DNA from: Candidatus Helarchaeota archaeon
GTDB lineage: Archaea; Asgardarchaeota; Lokiarchaeia; Helarchaeales; HEL-GB-A
Length of the DNA stretch: 32,141 nt
Direction of reading: 5' to 3'
Assembly (NCBI GenBank): GCA_013375405.1
Contig: JABXJU010000023.1
Location: 1 to 32,141, forward strand
Under the pieces are notes generated by a model that saw nothing but the letters and a program-made list of their open reading frames with translations, had not been told where the DNA came from and did not search any database. Shown here piece by piece: positions 23,606 to 31,426 of this stretch (position 1 is its first letter; each line of letters begins with the position of its first letter). Position numbers and translations under genes: made by a program.

Positions 23606-24250
23606 ATGAAAAAAGTGAATGTAATGATCGTAGGTGTAGGGGGACAAGGTAGCATAACAATGGGGCAACTGTTCAAACAAGCGGTCTTAGATAATCCTAA
23701 TATTGTAGTGACTGGAAGTGAAACACGCGGAGCTGCGCAACGCGAAGGTAGTGTCAATTCAACGATACGCTATGCAATTACAGAAAGTGGTGAAGAATTT
23801 GATGAAAGAAGATCAGTTCATTCAGTCTTAATACCCGCTGGAGAAGCAGATGTATATATTGCCCTCGAACCAGTCGAAGGTATGCGAGAGTTAAGTGTAG
23901 TCTCAGACAAAACGAGCATTATTTTTAATTCCTATGTAATAAAACCCATGACCTGTGTAGTTGACGGTTCGCCATATCCTGAACTCCAATCAATGATTGA
24001 TATGCTTCAAGATTGTTCTCCAGATGTTGTGGTTATGAATGGGAATGAAATGGCCCGAGAAAGCTTCGGCGATTTCCAAAAAATGAATATTGTTCTGACT
24101 GGAGCTGCATTAGCGACCGGGAAATTACCATTTTCCTATGAAGAAATGGAAAAGACTATTAAAAACCGCTTCAAATATGATGTCGAAGGTAACCTTAAAG
24201 CCCTCAAGATGGGGTACAACGCTTACAAAAAAGTTAAAGAAGCTGCTTAA
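23606..24250 (+). CDS. iorB: Indolepyruvate:ferredoxin oxidoreductase, beta subunit
   Basis: The smaller catalytic-domain subunit of the two-subunit oxidoreductase. Its 214 residues begin with VNVMIVGVGGQGSITMGQLF, contain GSETRGAAQREGSVNSTIRY and EPVEGMRELSVVS, and match the pyruvate-ferredoxin-oxidoreductase gamma domain. The ATG follows the iorA stop by six bases, with GGAGTGAGATG as ribosome site. Together with iorA it makes the complete enzyme, used in amino-acid fermentation. Confidence 0.93.
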   Translation: MKKVNVMIVGVGGQGSITMGQLFKQAVLDNPNIVVTGSETRGAAQREGSVNSTIRYAITESGEEFDERRSVHSVLIPAGEADVYIALEPVEGMRELSVVSDKTSIIFNSYVIKPMTCVVDGSPYPELQSMIDMLQDCSPDVVVMNGNEMARESFGDFQKMNIVLTGAALATGKLPFSYEEMEKTIKNRFKYDVEGNLKALKMGYNAYKKVKEAA

Positions 24251-24278
24251 ATTTCTTTTTCTAATTTTTTTACTATTT
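24251..24278. terminator. T-rich stretch between convergent genes
   Basis: The gap after iorB holds two T runs (TTTCTTTTTC and ATTTTTTTA), the kind of sequence at which archaeal polymerase stops. The convergent M20 peptidase gene ends just beyond it. It would serve iorB on the plus strand; no hairpin is visible. Confidence 0.4.
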
Positions 24279-25613
24279 TTATTTAAATGAATGAAATATT
24301 GCCACCAAATGCTTCATATTAAGCAAAAAATCTTCAATAATAATACTTTCATTAGGGGCATGGACAAGACTATTAGCATGTCCGCATCCTAATGAAAGAC
24401 AATCCATTTTGTTAATAAAAAGGTACATCGGCCCACTGCCTGCAGTTGTGGGATGGACGATGAGAGAACTTCCATACAATTTTTCGCCAGTTTCACGAAT
24501 AATTTGTAGATATTTAGATGATAAGGGCGTTCTCGCAGGTGGATATCCATGAGATGCAGTAATGTTTATATTATTAAAATGATGTTTCCGTAGGTGTTTT
24601 CTGAATTTTTCAATGATATCCTTTGGAATCTGGTTAGGAACTAGCCGAAAGTCAATTTTCGCTTGGGCTTCTGCAGGAATTATTGTCTTCGCCCCAGGGC
24701 CCTGATACCCACTCGCTAGACCATCAATTGTCAGTGAAGGCGAATAATAATAAGCTTTTTTCAGTTCCAATCCCGTTTGCATAAATTGTTTGATCCCAAA
24801 ATCCTCAAAATATGCTTCTTCATTAAATGGAAGGGTCTCAAGATGTTTTATTTCATCTTTAGTTGGCGATTTAGCTTCATCATAAAATCCCTCAATAAGA
24901 ATCAATTGGTCTTCATTCTTCAAGGAACTCAGTGCCCAGACCAGATCCCACGCTGGATTTTCAACAGCACATCCCCAACCTGAGTGAATATCACGTTTAG
25001 CGCTTTTGACTTCTAAATTGAGATATACAATGCCTTTAACACCAAGCCAAACTTGCTGACGCCGGTCTGGATCACGATGTCCGCTCTCCCAGATACAAAA
25101 ATCACCTTGAACCAAATTTGAATGGCTTTCCACAAATTCATGGAGATATGGCGACCCTATCTCCTCTTGTCCTTCAATCACAAATTTTATATTAAGTGGT
25201 AATTTCCCAAATATATCTTGATATGCCTTTATAGCAAAAATTCTCGCAATAATATTACCCTTATTATCTTCGACGCCCCGCCCAAATAATTTCCCCTCTC
25301 GAATTTCGGGATCGAATGGTGTTGAGACCCACTCCTCTATAGGATCCACGGGTTGAACATCATAATGATCGTAAAAGATAAGTGTTGTCTTGGCATCAAC
25401 CATTTTTTCTGCATATACCACTGGATATCCCGAGGTTGCGATTTTTTGAGTATCAAACCCAATCTCATTTTCCAAAATCCTTATTATCTCATCCGCGCAT
25501 TCCACTCCCTTGTCCTGGGCTGAAATACTTGGAATTCGAACAATTTTTTCTAACTTTACAATGCTCTTTTCTTTATTTCTATCAATGGTCTCAAATACTT
25601 CATCCAAACTCAT
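24279..25613 (-). CDS. M20 family metallopeptidase (CNDP-like dipeptidase)
   Basis: A di-zinc peptidase of the M20 family, probably a cytosolic dipeptidase or related amidohydrolase. From the ATG at 25613 the 444-residue protein has H83 and D85 in FYDHYDVQP, the bridging D116 in GRGVEDNKG and the catalytic E150/E151 in EGQEEIGS. It also has a dimerisation domain with GWGCAVENP and a late histidine in GCGHANSLVHAPNE. The frame opens further upstream, but AGG lies six bases before the ATG at 25613, so the extra 12 residues are unlikely. It is alone, facing iorB. Confidence 0.88.
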   Translation of the reverse strand: MSLDEVFETIDRNKEKSIVKLEKIVRIPSISAQDKGVECADEIIRILENEIGFDTQKIATSGYPVVYAEKMVDAKTTLIFYDHYDVQPVDPIEEWVSTPFDPEIREGKLFGRGVEDNKGNIIARIFAIKAYQDIFGKLPLNIKFVIEGQEEIGSPYLHEFVESHSNLVQGDFCIWESGHRDPDRRQQVWLGVKGIVYLNLEVKSAKRDIHSGWGCAVENPAWDLVWALSSLKNEDQLILIEGFYDEAKSPTKDEIKHLETLPFNEEAYFEDFGIKQFMQTGLELKKAYYYSPSLTIDGLASGYQGPGAKTIIPAEAQAKIDFRLVPNQIPKDIIEKFRKHLRKHHFNNINITASHGYPPARTPLSSKYLQIIRETGEKLYGSSLIVHPTTAGSGPMYLFINKMDCLSLGCGHANSLVHAPNESIIIEDFLLNMKHLVAIFHSFK

Positions 25614-25741
25614 GAACATCCTCTCATAAAGATTCTTCTTCTTGCTCATCCAATATTTTTATTATCTGAATTTATACAATAAATGTAGTAGTGAGAAATT
25701 CATAAATAAAAACGGTTTTTAAATGAAGTGGTGGGTAAATT

Positions 25742-26575
25742 ATGAAACACACTGAGGATACTTATTTAAGTGCAGATGGATTAAATTTGTATTACCAAGT
25801 CTGGCGACCTGATGAGACTCCCAAAGCAGTTATTCAACTAATGCATGGTTATGCTAGTTATAGTGGGCGACTTATAAATGTGGTAAATGAATTAATTCCA
25901 CGTGGATATGTGATCTACGCTGCAGATCATCGAGGTCACGGAAAATCCGAGGGCCTAGAGCTATATGTTAAAAAATTTGCTAAATTTATAGAAGATCAAA
26001 AAATTTTCTTCGATTTAATTAGGGAAAAGGAACCAAATCTACCACACTTTATCTTAGGTCATTCGATGGGATCTACCATTGCCGAACAGTTTGTAGCGAC
26101 CCATCCAGAACTAGAAGCTATAAAAGGTCTGATTTTATCAGGTGTAGGAATAAAAATTGGAACTATCCATGGATTTAAGAAAGCTCTCGCTAAATTTCTA
26201 GCACTCTTGGCTTCGAAAAAGAGAGTAACAGTAGACGAAGCCGAAAAACTTTCTCATGACCCAGAAGTTGTTGAAGCGTACAGAAAAGATCCAATGGTGT
26301 CTAAAAAACCCACCGTTAAAATTGGAGTAGAATTTGCGAATGCGTGTAGTAAAGCAAACAAATTGATTGGTCAAATCAAAATTCCTACATTGGTGCAATT
26401 TGGATCAGAAGATATTGTTATGCTAGAAGGTGAAAAATTCGTGAAAAAATTGATTATGCCCGACAAAACGATAAAGAAGTATGACGAACTATATCACGAA
26501 GTTTACAATGAGTCGGCAAAAGATCGAAAAATTGTTCTGAAAGATCTGGGTGATTGGTTAGACAATCATCTCTAA
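25742..26575 (+). CDS. Alpha/beta hydrolase, monoacylglycerol lipase/lysophospholipase-like
   Basis: The 277-residue protein fits COG2267: LMHGYASYSGRL (oxyanion region, about 34-43), AADHRGHGKSEG, the serine nucleophile S108 in LGHSMGST, an acid residue in FGSEDIVML, and a histidine in ELYHEVYNE near the end. There is no signal peptide. The likely substrate is a lipid ester, although archaeal ether lipids would not provide one, so fermentation of foreign lipids or another ester is possible. It is divergent from the M20 peptidase gene. Confidence 0.85.
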   Translation: MKHTEDTYLSADGLNLYYQVWRPDETPKAVIQLMHGYASYSGRLINVVNELIPRGYVIYAADHRGHGKSEGLELYVKKFAKFIEDQKIFFDLIREKEPNLPHFILGHSMGSTIAEQFVATHPELEAIKGLILSGVGIKIGTIHGFKKALAKFLALLASKKRVTVDEAEKLSHDPEVVEAYRKDPMVSKKPTVKIGVEFANACSKANKLIGQIKIPTLVQFGSEDIVMLEGEKFVKKLIMPDKTIKKYDELYHEVYNESAKDRKIVLKDLGDWLDNHL

Positions 26576-26586
26576 CATGTAGGGAA

Positions 26587-27555
26587 TTATATATTGGCTG
26601 TTAAAAATTGTTCTAATTCTTCCTGAGTACTTGGTAAATTCGTATCAGCTTCTTCATTTTTCGCGATAAATTTCTTTAAAAGTTTCTCTACTAAATTTTC
26701 ATTTTCTAGGATTATCGGAATTACTCCAAAATCATCCTTAAAGACTTCCCTTGGCTGCGGATGGGCTCTTAGTGGGGCAAGAATTTTATCGACGACTTTT
26801 TTGGCGACCCATAATTCCACCGCTATAGGTTTTTTTTCTTTGGTGATGTCTTTTGTCGTCTTTCCTGCGCGATCGCCTCCCCACTTCATGGTAACAAGAT
26901 CCCCATTTACTGAGATAAAATAATCGTCTCCTAAAACAATATCTGCACTTTGACTATCTATACTCTCGAATTTCTTTATATCCACTTTTAATTGCTGTAT
27001 TAGCTTTAGAGAAGATTCGGGGAATTTGAAGACAAATTTATCTGGATTATATTTTCTCTCTTTAACCAGAATTAGTATTCCGGTAAAAAGATGTGGGCAG
27101 AATCCATCCATTTTTCCAGTTCGACAGGTACAAGTGTAGTTTGTTAATGTTCCATCAGCCGCCAATTCAATTTCAATTTCATTTTCCCATTGCCAGCCCT
27201 TAAATTTTAGTTTGAGCCCATTTTTTAAGAAATCTATTGTTTCTAATTTCTCTCGATCATTTTTGTCCTTAACGTAACCCTCTGCCAGTTTAAACAAATC
27301 TTCAAGATATGATTTTTCAATTTTATTTATAATCCCCTCCTTTTCCTCATCCGAAAGCCGTTCATTGAGGAAATCAATTAACCCCTCCTTAGTATTGTAG
27401 GGTTTTTTACTATAACCTTTGAGCATATTCTCCTGTAAATCATTGGCTTTACAATATTCATTATAATTTTTGATAATTTTGAGCAAATCTTCTTTGGTTT
27501 TTGATGCAAGAAGCGCTTTCAATTTAAAATTAATATTAGGCTTCTCTAGACTCAT
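26587..27555 (-). CDS. SWIM zinc-finger protein
   Basis: The 322-residue protein has a SWIM motif, CxC followed by CxH, in YTCTCRTGKMDGFCPHLFTG near residue 138. The flanking regions are helical and charged: an N-terminal stretch of about 110 residues and a C-terminal part with GDDYFISVNGDLVTMKWGG. SWIM domains bind nucleic acid or protein partners, but no helicase or other enzymatic domain is present here, so the role is unknown. GAGG lies just upstream of the ATG. Its promoter side faces the structured element at 27618-27710. Confidence 0.8.
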   Translation of the reverse strand: MSLEKPNINFKLKALLASKTKEDLLKIIKNYNEYCKANDLQENMLKGYSKKPYNTKEGLIDFLNERLSDEEKEGIINKIEKSYLEDLFKLAEGYVKDKNDREKLETIDFLKNGLKLKFKGWQWENEIEIELAADGTLTNYTCTCRTGKMDGFCPHLFTGILILVKERKYNPDKFVFKFPESSLKLIQQLKVDIKKFESIDSQSADIVLGDDYFISVNGDLVTMKWGGDRAGKTTKDITKEKKPIAVELWVAKKVVDKILAPLRAHPQPREVFKDDFGVIPIILENENLVEKLLKKFIAKNEEADTNLPSTQEELEQFLTANI

Positions 27556-27617
27556 TTAATACCTCAAATTCTTTACTAAGACTTAAGGAAATTATTTAAT
27601 TGCCCCTTAATATTAGC

Positions 27618-27710
27618 GATAGGGGGCTGAGAGTCAAAAAAAGCAGCTTGCTGCCCCCTATCTATTGGGTTCAAGCGGTATCAAAATGCAAGCATATTGT
27701 TTGACTCTCA
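27618..27710. repeat. Two interleaved perfect inverted repeats (pseudoknot-like order)
   Basis: Segment A, GATAGGGGGC (27618-27627), is exactly complementary to A', GCCCCCTATC (27653-27662). Segment B, TGAGAGTCAAA (27628-27638), directly abuts A and is exactly complementary to B', TTTGACTCTCA (27700-27710). The order is A-B-A'-B', so the two stems interleave instead of nesting. A further small hairpin, GCAG-CTTG-CTGC (27643-27654), lies between B and A' and slightly overlaps A'. The element lies between divergent genes, 63 bases from the SWIM gene and 136 from the zinc-ribbon gene. It could be a pseudoknotted RNA, a leader switch or a protein-binding DNA element. Confidence 0.6.
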
Positions 27711-27845
27711 AGAATAATATTATTTAAACATCCTTATAAAATGAGCAAATTGAAATAGTCGAGGTTCTTCTTGTGTATTACTATGAAAAAAAATTAATGA
27801 CATAATTTTATATTCTGTTTTACTAAGAAGATTACTTGTGATTTT

Positions 27846-28073
27846 ATGACCACATATACTTGCACACGGTGCGACTGGAAGGGCTCAAAAGAGGATTTAA
27901 AACCTGTTCCGGTATGCCCAGATTGCGCCACAGGACATAATCCCATGTATCGGATAATGAAAAAAGGTGACTTACTAGAATGTCCATCTTGTAGCTGGTC
28001 TGGCCCTCGTGAAGACGCATTAAGCGAGCCAGAATGTCCAGAATGTAAGGACCAATATTTACGTGAAGAATAA
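27846..28073 (+). CDS. Small protein with two zinc ribbons
   Basis: This 75-residue protein is almost entirely two rubredoxin-like zinc ribbons. The first is CTRCDWKGS followed by CPDC (about residues 6-27). The second is CPSCSWSGP followed by CPEC (about 47-67). Both knuckle pairs contain the (D/S)W(K/S)G pattern, so one is probably a duplicate of the other. There is no other domain. It may bind zinc or iron, and could be a rubredoxin-like or regulatory protein; the function is unknown. It lies downstream of the interleaved inverted repeats. Confidence 0.75.
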   Translation: MTTYTCTRCDWKGSKEDLKPVPVCPDCATGHNPMYRIMKKGDLLECPSCSWSGPREDALSEPECPECKDQYLREE

Positions 28074-28088
28074 CCGCGAGTTCATCAA

Positions 28089-28466
28089 TTAAACTCCCAT
28101 TATTCTTGCCATCCGGATTACATCTCGTATTTTCCGGAAAGGTTTAAATTTTACTTTTCTTCTTAATATATTTCCAAATCGTTTAAACCAATCTTTAATT
28201 CCATAACTGGAATAAACGGTAAATTTAGTTAAGGTTTCAACATCAGCTTCCATTTCAAAATCAACTTCTGGTTTTTCTTCGCCCTCTTCGATTACTTTGA
28301 TACTTATTTCTCCATCTATAATTGATACTATTAGTGTTCCTTGTTCTTTTATAGTTATTAGAAATGTTCGATTCCAATCTTCGGTGAGCTTGTCCCGTTC
28401 TTCTTTTTCTTTAGAGTAATATGTAGCAAATAACATTTCCCCAATTATTTCGATTTCTGTCTTCAT
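28089..28466 (-). CDS. Hypothetical protein, possibly SCP2-like
   Basis: A 125-residue soluble protein. The order of elements (GTLIVSIIDGEISIKVIEEG, PEVDFEMEADVETLTKF, then a basic KFKPFRKIRDVIRMARIMG end) resembles the SCP2 sterol-carrier fold, in which a sheet carrying such strands is followed by a short helix and a GKLK-like strand. The match is by pattern only. No catalytic residues or membrane segment are visible. It converges with the zinc-ribbon gene and lies behind the HAD gene on the same strand. Confidence 0.6.
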   Translation of the reverse strand: MKTEIEIIGEMLFATYYSKEKEERDKLTEDWNRTFLITIKEQGTLIVSIIDGEISIKVIEEGEEKPEVDFEMEADVETLTKFTVYSSYGIKDWFKRFGNILRRKVKFKPFRKIRDVIRMARIMGV

Positions 28467-28588
28467 TTATACATCCCACTTTAATTGGTTCTCATTTCCT
28501 CAAGTGTTTCTCATATTAATTCTTGAATCTATTTCTTTTATAACATATCTAAATTCAAATTATTAAATATATTAGGTTCAGAAATCTT

Positions 28589-29383
28589 TTAGAACAGTTC
28601 TTTTAATTCTTGCAGACTTTTAATTATATAATCCGGTTTGAAATCATTCGGGTCGATTGGTTGTGAGGAAACTTTCAAAAATGGGGCACTACGTAATATA
28701 TGTCTCAATAAAAATTTATCATTTTGATTTATTTCTTCCGTTCGGGCTCGGATGGATAACTCTTTATATTTCTTTGGCAGCCGACGTACGATCCAAATGC
28801 TGTTATACCCTGCCTTTTTTGCACCATAAATATCGAAAAAGAGACTATCTCCAATCATGGTATGCGGTCCTTGAAACCCTTCAGTTGCCAACCTGAAAAT
28901 TTCGAGATCAGGCTTCACGAAATTGAGCACCTTCGGGATTGGCATTATGGTTTTCTTAAAAAATTTTTGAAGTCCTAATTTCTCGATAACAATATTCTGA
29001 TATTTATCCAATCCATTGGTCAGGATTACCATAGTGTAACCTTTCTGTAAGAGCCATTCTAGCACTTCCGTATCCTTATATAAACAAGTATATTCCGCAA
29101 TCTCACCTGAATTAAAAAAATCTTCAATTTCGCATGTCCATGTAATATTATACTCCTCTAAATATTCTCGTGCTAGCAAATCCCAATCATACGCACCAAC
29201 CTTATCCTCTTCCCCCAATTTCCGTACAAACAGTTTTAATATATCTTGAAAAATATCCGTTCTCTCAATCGAAATATTATGGTCCTGAAACCGCTGACAT
29301 AACATCTCCAACATCCTTTCCGAAAAGAAAGTTGATCTCACCAATACTCCATCCATATCAAAGATCAGGACCAAAACTTCCAC
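28589..29383 (-). CDS. HAD-superfamily hydrolase
   Basis: The 264-residue protein has all four HAD motifs: DMDGVLV with the nucleophile Asp and the general acid two residues later (D9, D11), TNG in VILTNGLDKY (motif II), the lysine of KPDLEIF (motif III) and GDSLFFDIYGAKKAG (motif IV). A helical cap lies between motifs I and II, as in phosphoglycolate-phosphatase-like members. The substrate cannot be told. The GTG at 29383 is the longest start; AGGTGG lies five bases before a TTG at 29374, which may be the true one. It is 43 bases downstream of the asparagine-synthetase-like gene on the same strand. Confidence 0.85.
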   Translation of the reverse strand: MEVLVLIFDMDGVLVRSTFFSERMLEMLCQRFQDHNISIERTDIFQDILKLFVRKLGEEDKVGAYDWDLLAREYLEEYNITWTCEIEDFFNSGEIAEYTCLYKDTEVLEWLLQKGYTMVILTNGLDKYQNIVIEKLGLQKFFKKTIMPIPKVLNFVKPDLEIFRLATEGFQGPHTMIGDSLFFDIYGAKKAGYNSIWIVRRLPKKYKELSIRARTEEINQNDKFLLRHILRSAPFLKVSSQPIDPNDFKPDYIIKSLQELKELF

Positions 29384-29426
29384 CTGGTGCTGTATTGTTT
29401 CTATAAATCTTTAAAATTATCAAATT

Positions 29427-31061
29427 TTAAATTATTGTATTTACTAAATTCTCATGCTTCAGAATTGAATCCGGCCAATCTATCTTGGTCTGTTCCACAA
29501 ATTTTATAACTTTTGGGTCTATGTTTGGAAAACCGAGGCGATATGCGAAGGAATCAATAAAGAGTTGCGTTGGACTGAAAAATCCGCTTTTAAGCACAAA
29601 ATCCTTCGAAAATCCAAATTGCTTTGCTAATTTTTTTAAGGTATCATACGATCCCGAACTGAATTGTATCGCTCGTTTCGGTTGTTGGACAATTGCTTCC
29701 GATAATCCTATCTGCTTCCCAATATGCCTCAATATGTATTTTCTAATAGGTGTCTGGATTTTTAATGAGGGTGGAATCTGCATCGCAAGCTCGATTAATT
29801 TTCGCGTCAAATATGGAAGGCGAAGTTCTACTGTATTTGCCATAGATGCTCCATCGTCCCTCTGAAGATTTCCTAAGTATAAATTTCTAACATCGTCCCA
29901 GAGCAAATCTTGCAATTTATCCGGATCCTCTTGAAATTGGATCTCATGTCTCTCGTATCCACCAAATAGTTCATCTGCTCCCTGACCGGTGAAAATTACG
30001 CTACAGTTCTTCTTATGAAGGTAGTTAGAAGCATGAAATAATGGAAAGGCAATATTCAGCTTCTTCTCATCTCGGCTCTCAACATGGTAAATTAACAATG
30101 GAAGGGTTTCTTCCAATGTGGGAACATCAAACTTTAGAATCTCCAATGGCTGCCCTAAGAAATTCGCAGCTTTTTCTGCTGCTTGAATATCTTTCGATTT
30201 CTCAGTTCCAATTACAAGGGAATTAAACCTTAGATCCAATTTCTTTAACAATATAGCCAACAAGGTACTATCTATTCCCCCCGATAACAATAAATAAAAC
30301 GGATTTCCTGGTTTTAACTTCACGAGGGTCTGCTTTAGCCTTTGTAACAGCATTTTACTATAATATTCTAGTTGCTTTGTTGCCATTCCTTTCTGGGTGA
30401 ATTCAGCTTGAAAGTGTGAGGTAAATCCTTTTTCTGCTACACGCATCACTCGCCCTGGACGAAGTGGCTCAATTCGCTGGGTCAATCCGGCTGCCCAAAG
30501 CGCCTTCTTCTCAGAGGCAAACGCGATATATTTTGGCCCTGAATAAAGGTATAATGGTTTAATTCCTATTAAATCCCGAAAAATAAAAACATTTTCTTTC
30601 AAAATAAGAGTGCCTGCAAACATTCCCTCGATTAAATCGAATATTTTTCCAAAAATTTCAGAAAAATTAAAGAACTTTTTCCCTAATTCTTCTATTATAT
30701 GAAGCATTATACTCGAATTCACGAAATTTCCTTTGTGATTACTCTGTAATTCATGAGCTAACTCTGAAATATTGAAGAATCTTCCATCTAACAATAAAAC
30801 CCTCTTGTTTAAACAATCCGTGTAGGGAATTGTCTCATTATTCTTGTCTATTATGAAATGTCTTCCAACAATTCCAAATGGCATTTGCAATGTTAAAATT
30901 TCTTCAGAATTTTCACAAATTACTGGTTCCCATCCATTCCCTCCTTTTTTACAGACACAAAACGAAGAATTTCCTCTATGACGTAACTTCACTGCCATTC
31001 TATATAAAAAATCCGAAATATCACTGCGATCTCTTGAGACGATCCCTGCAATTAGTCCCAT
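29427..31061 (-). CDS. Asparagine-synthetase-like amidotransferase with degenerate glutaminase domain
   Basis: The 544 residues follow the AsnB layout: an N-terminal Ntn-glutaminase domain (about 1-200) and a synthetase domain with the ATP-pyrophosphatase loop SGGIDS (260-265) and GQGADELFGGY. The synthetase half looks intact. The glutaminase half does not: the normal Met-Cys-Gly start is Met-Gly-Leu (MGLIAGI), so the catalytic Cys2 is missing. The usual HRGPDG is HRGNSS, and NGEIYN is DGRFFN. A stop codon lies directly upstream of the ATG, so no alternative start restores the cysteine. It may use free ammonia, or another amine as in beta-lactam synthetase. I leave the symbol empty since asparagine synthesis is not assured. 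Confidence 0.82.
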   Translation of the reverse strand: MGLIAGIVSRDRSDISDFLYRMAVKLRHRGNSSFCVCKKGGNGWEPVICENSEEILTLQMPFGIVGRHFIIDKNNETIPYTDCLNKRVLLLDGRFFNISELAHELQSNHKGNFVNSSIMLHIIEELGKKFFNFSEIFGKIFDLIEGMFAGTLILKENVFIFRDLIGIKPLYLYSGPKYIAFASEKKALWAAGLTQRIEPLRPGRVMRVAEKGFTSHFQAEFTQKGMATKQLEYYSKMLLQRLKQTLVKLKPGNPFYLLLSGGIDSTLLAILLKKLDLRFNSLVIGTEKSKDIQAAEKAANFLGQPLEILKFDVPTLEETLPLLIYHVESRDEKKLNIAFPLFHASNYLHKKNCSVIFTGQGADELFGGYERHEIQFQEDPDKLQDLLWDDVRNLYLGNLQRDDGASMANTVELRLPYLTRKLIELAMQIPPSLKIQTPIRKYILRHIGKQIGLSEAIVQQPKRAIQFSSGSYDTLKKLAKQFGFSKDFVLKSGFFSPTQLFIDSFAYRLGFPNIDPKVIKFVEQTKIDWPDSILKHENLVNTII

Positions 31062-31162
31062 CTACATCGACTTCACAACTTTTTCTTCCCCATCATTTTT
31101 TAATTCGCGTCTACTTTTTTATCCCCCAATTTTGAATTTTAGCATAAACATGGCAAAAAAAA

Positions 31163-31181
31163 TGTGATTCTACCAATCACA
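31163..31181. promoter_or_regulatory. Inverted repeat TGTGATT-N5-AATCACA
   Basis: Perfect seven-base arms (31163-31169 and 31175-31181) about 100 bases upstream of the asparagine-synthetase-like gene. The same seven-base arms recur at 31269-31288. Recurrence within 110 bases suggests a pair of regulator sites. Confidence 0.45.
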
Positions 31182-31268
31182 AAAATTAAGTTTCGACTGA
31201 ATTCATAATGAATCCGAACAGATCAGAACGTTTATTCAAATAACTCCTTAAGTAAATCTGGAATGATC

Positions 31269-31288
31269 TGTGATTCAATAGAATCACA
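31269..31288. promoter_or_regulatory. Inverted repeat TGTGATTC-N4-GAATCACA
   Basis: Perfect eight-base arms, closely matching the repeat at 31163-31181 but with one extra base between the shared seven-base arms. It is 138 bases before the ATG of the secreted repeat protein. It may be an operator, or the RNA could fold into a hairpin. Confidence 0.45.
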
Positions 31289-31426
31289 CATAAAGCTTAA
31301 TAGAACGGATGGGGATCATATTATTCACTGAAAAAGTAACCGTTTAAAATTCAAACTCTTCCAAAATAAAAGAAAAAGGATTTAAAACCATGGTTTAGCA
31401 TTCAAAAATGTTTGGGGTTAAAAAAC

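Larger units (their letters stand above)
31062..31426. other. Divergent intergenic region with two TGTGATT inverted repeats
   Basis: The 365 AT-rich bases lie between the asparagine-synthetase-like gene and the secreted repeat protein. Apart from the two inverted repeats annotated separately, I see no gene, RNA or longer repeat here. Confidence 0.5.

Noticed and set aside
29485..29865. A 126-codon plus-strand frame inside the asparagine-synthetase-like gene
   Set aside because: The antisense protein is clearly recognisable; this frame has no ribosome site or protein-like motif.
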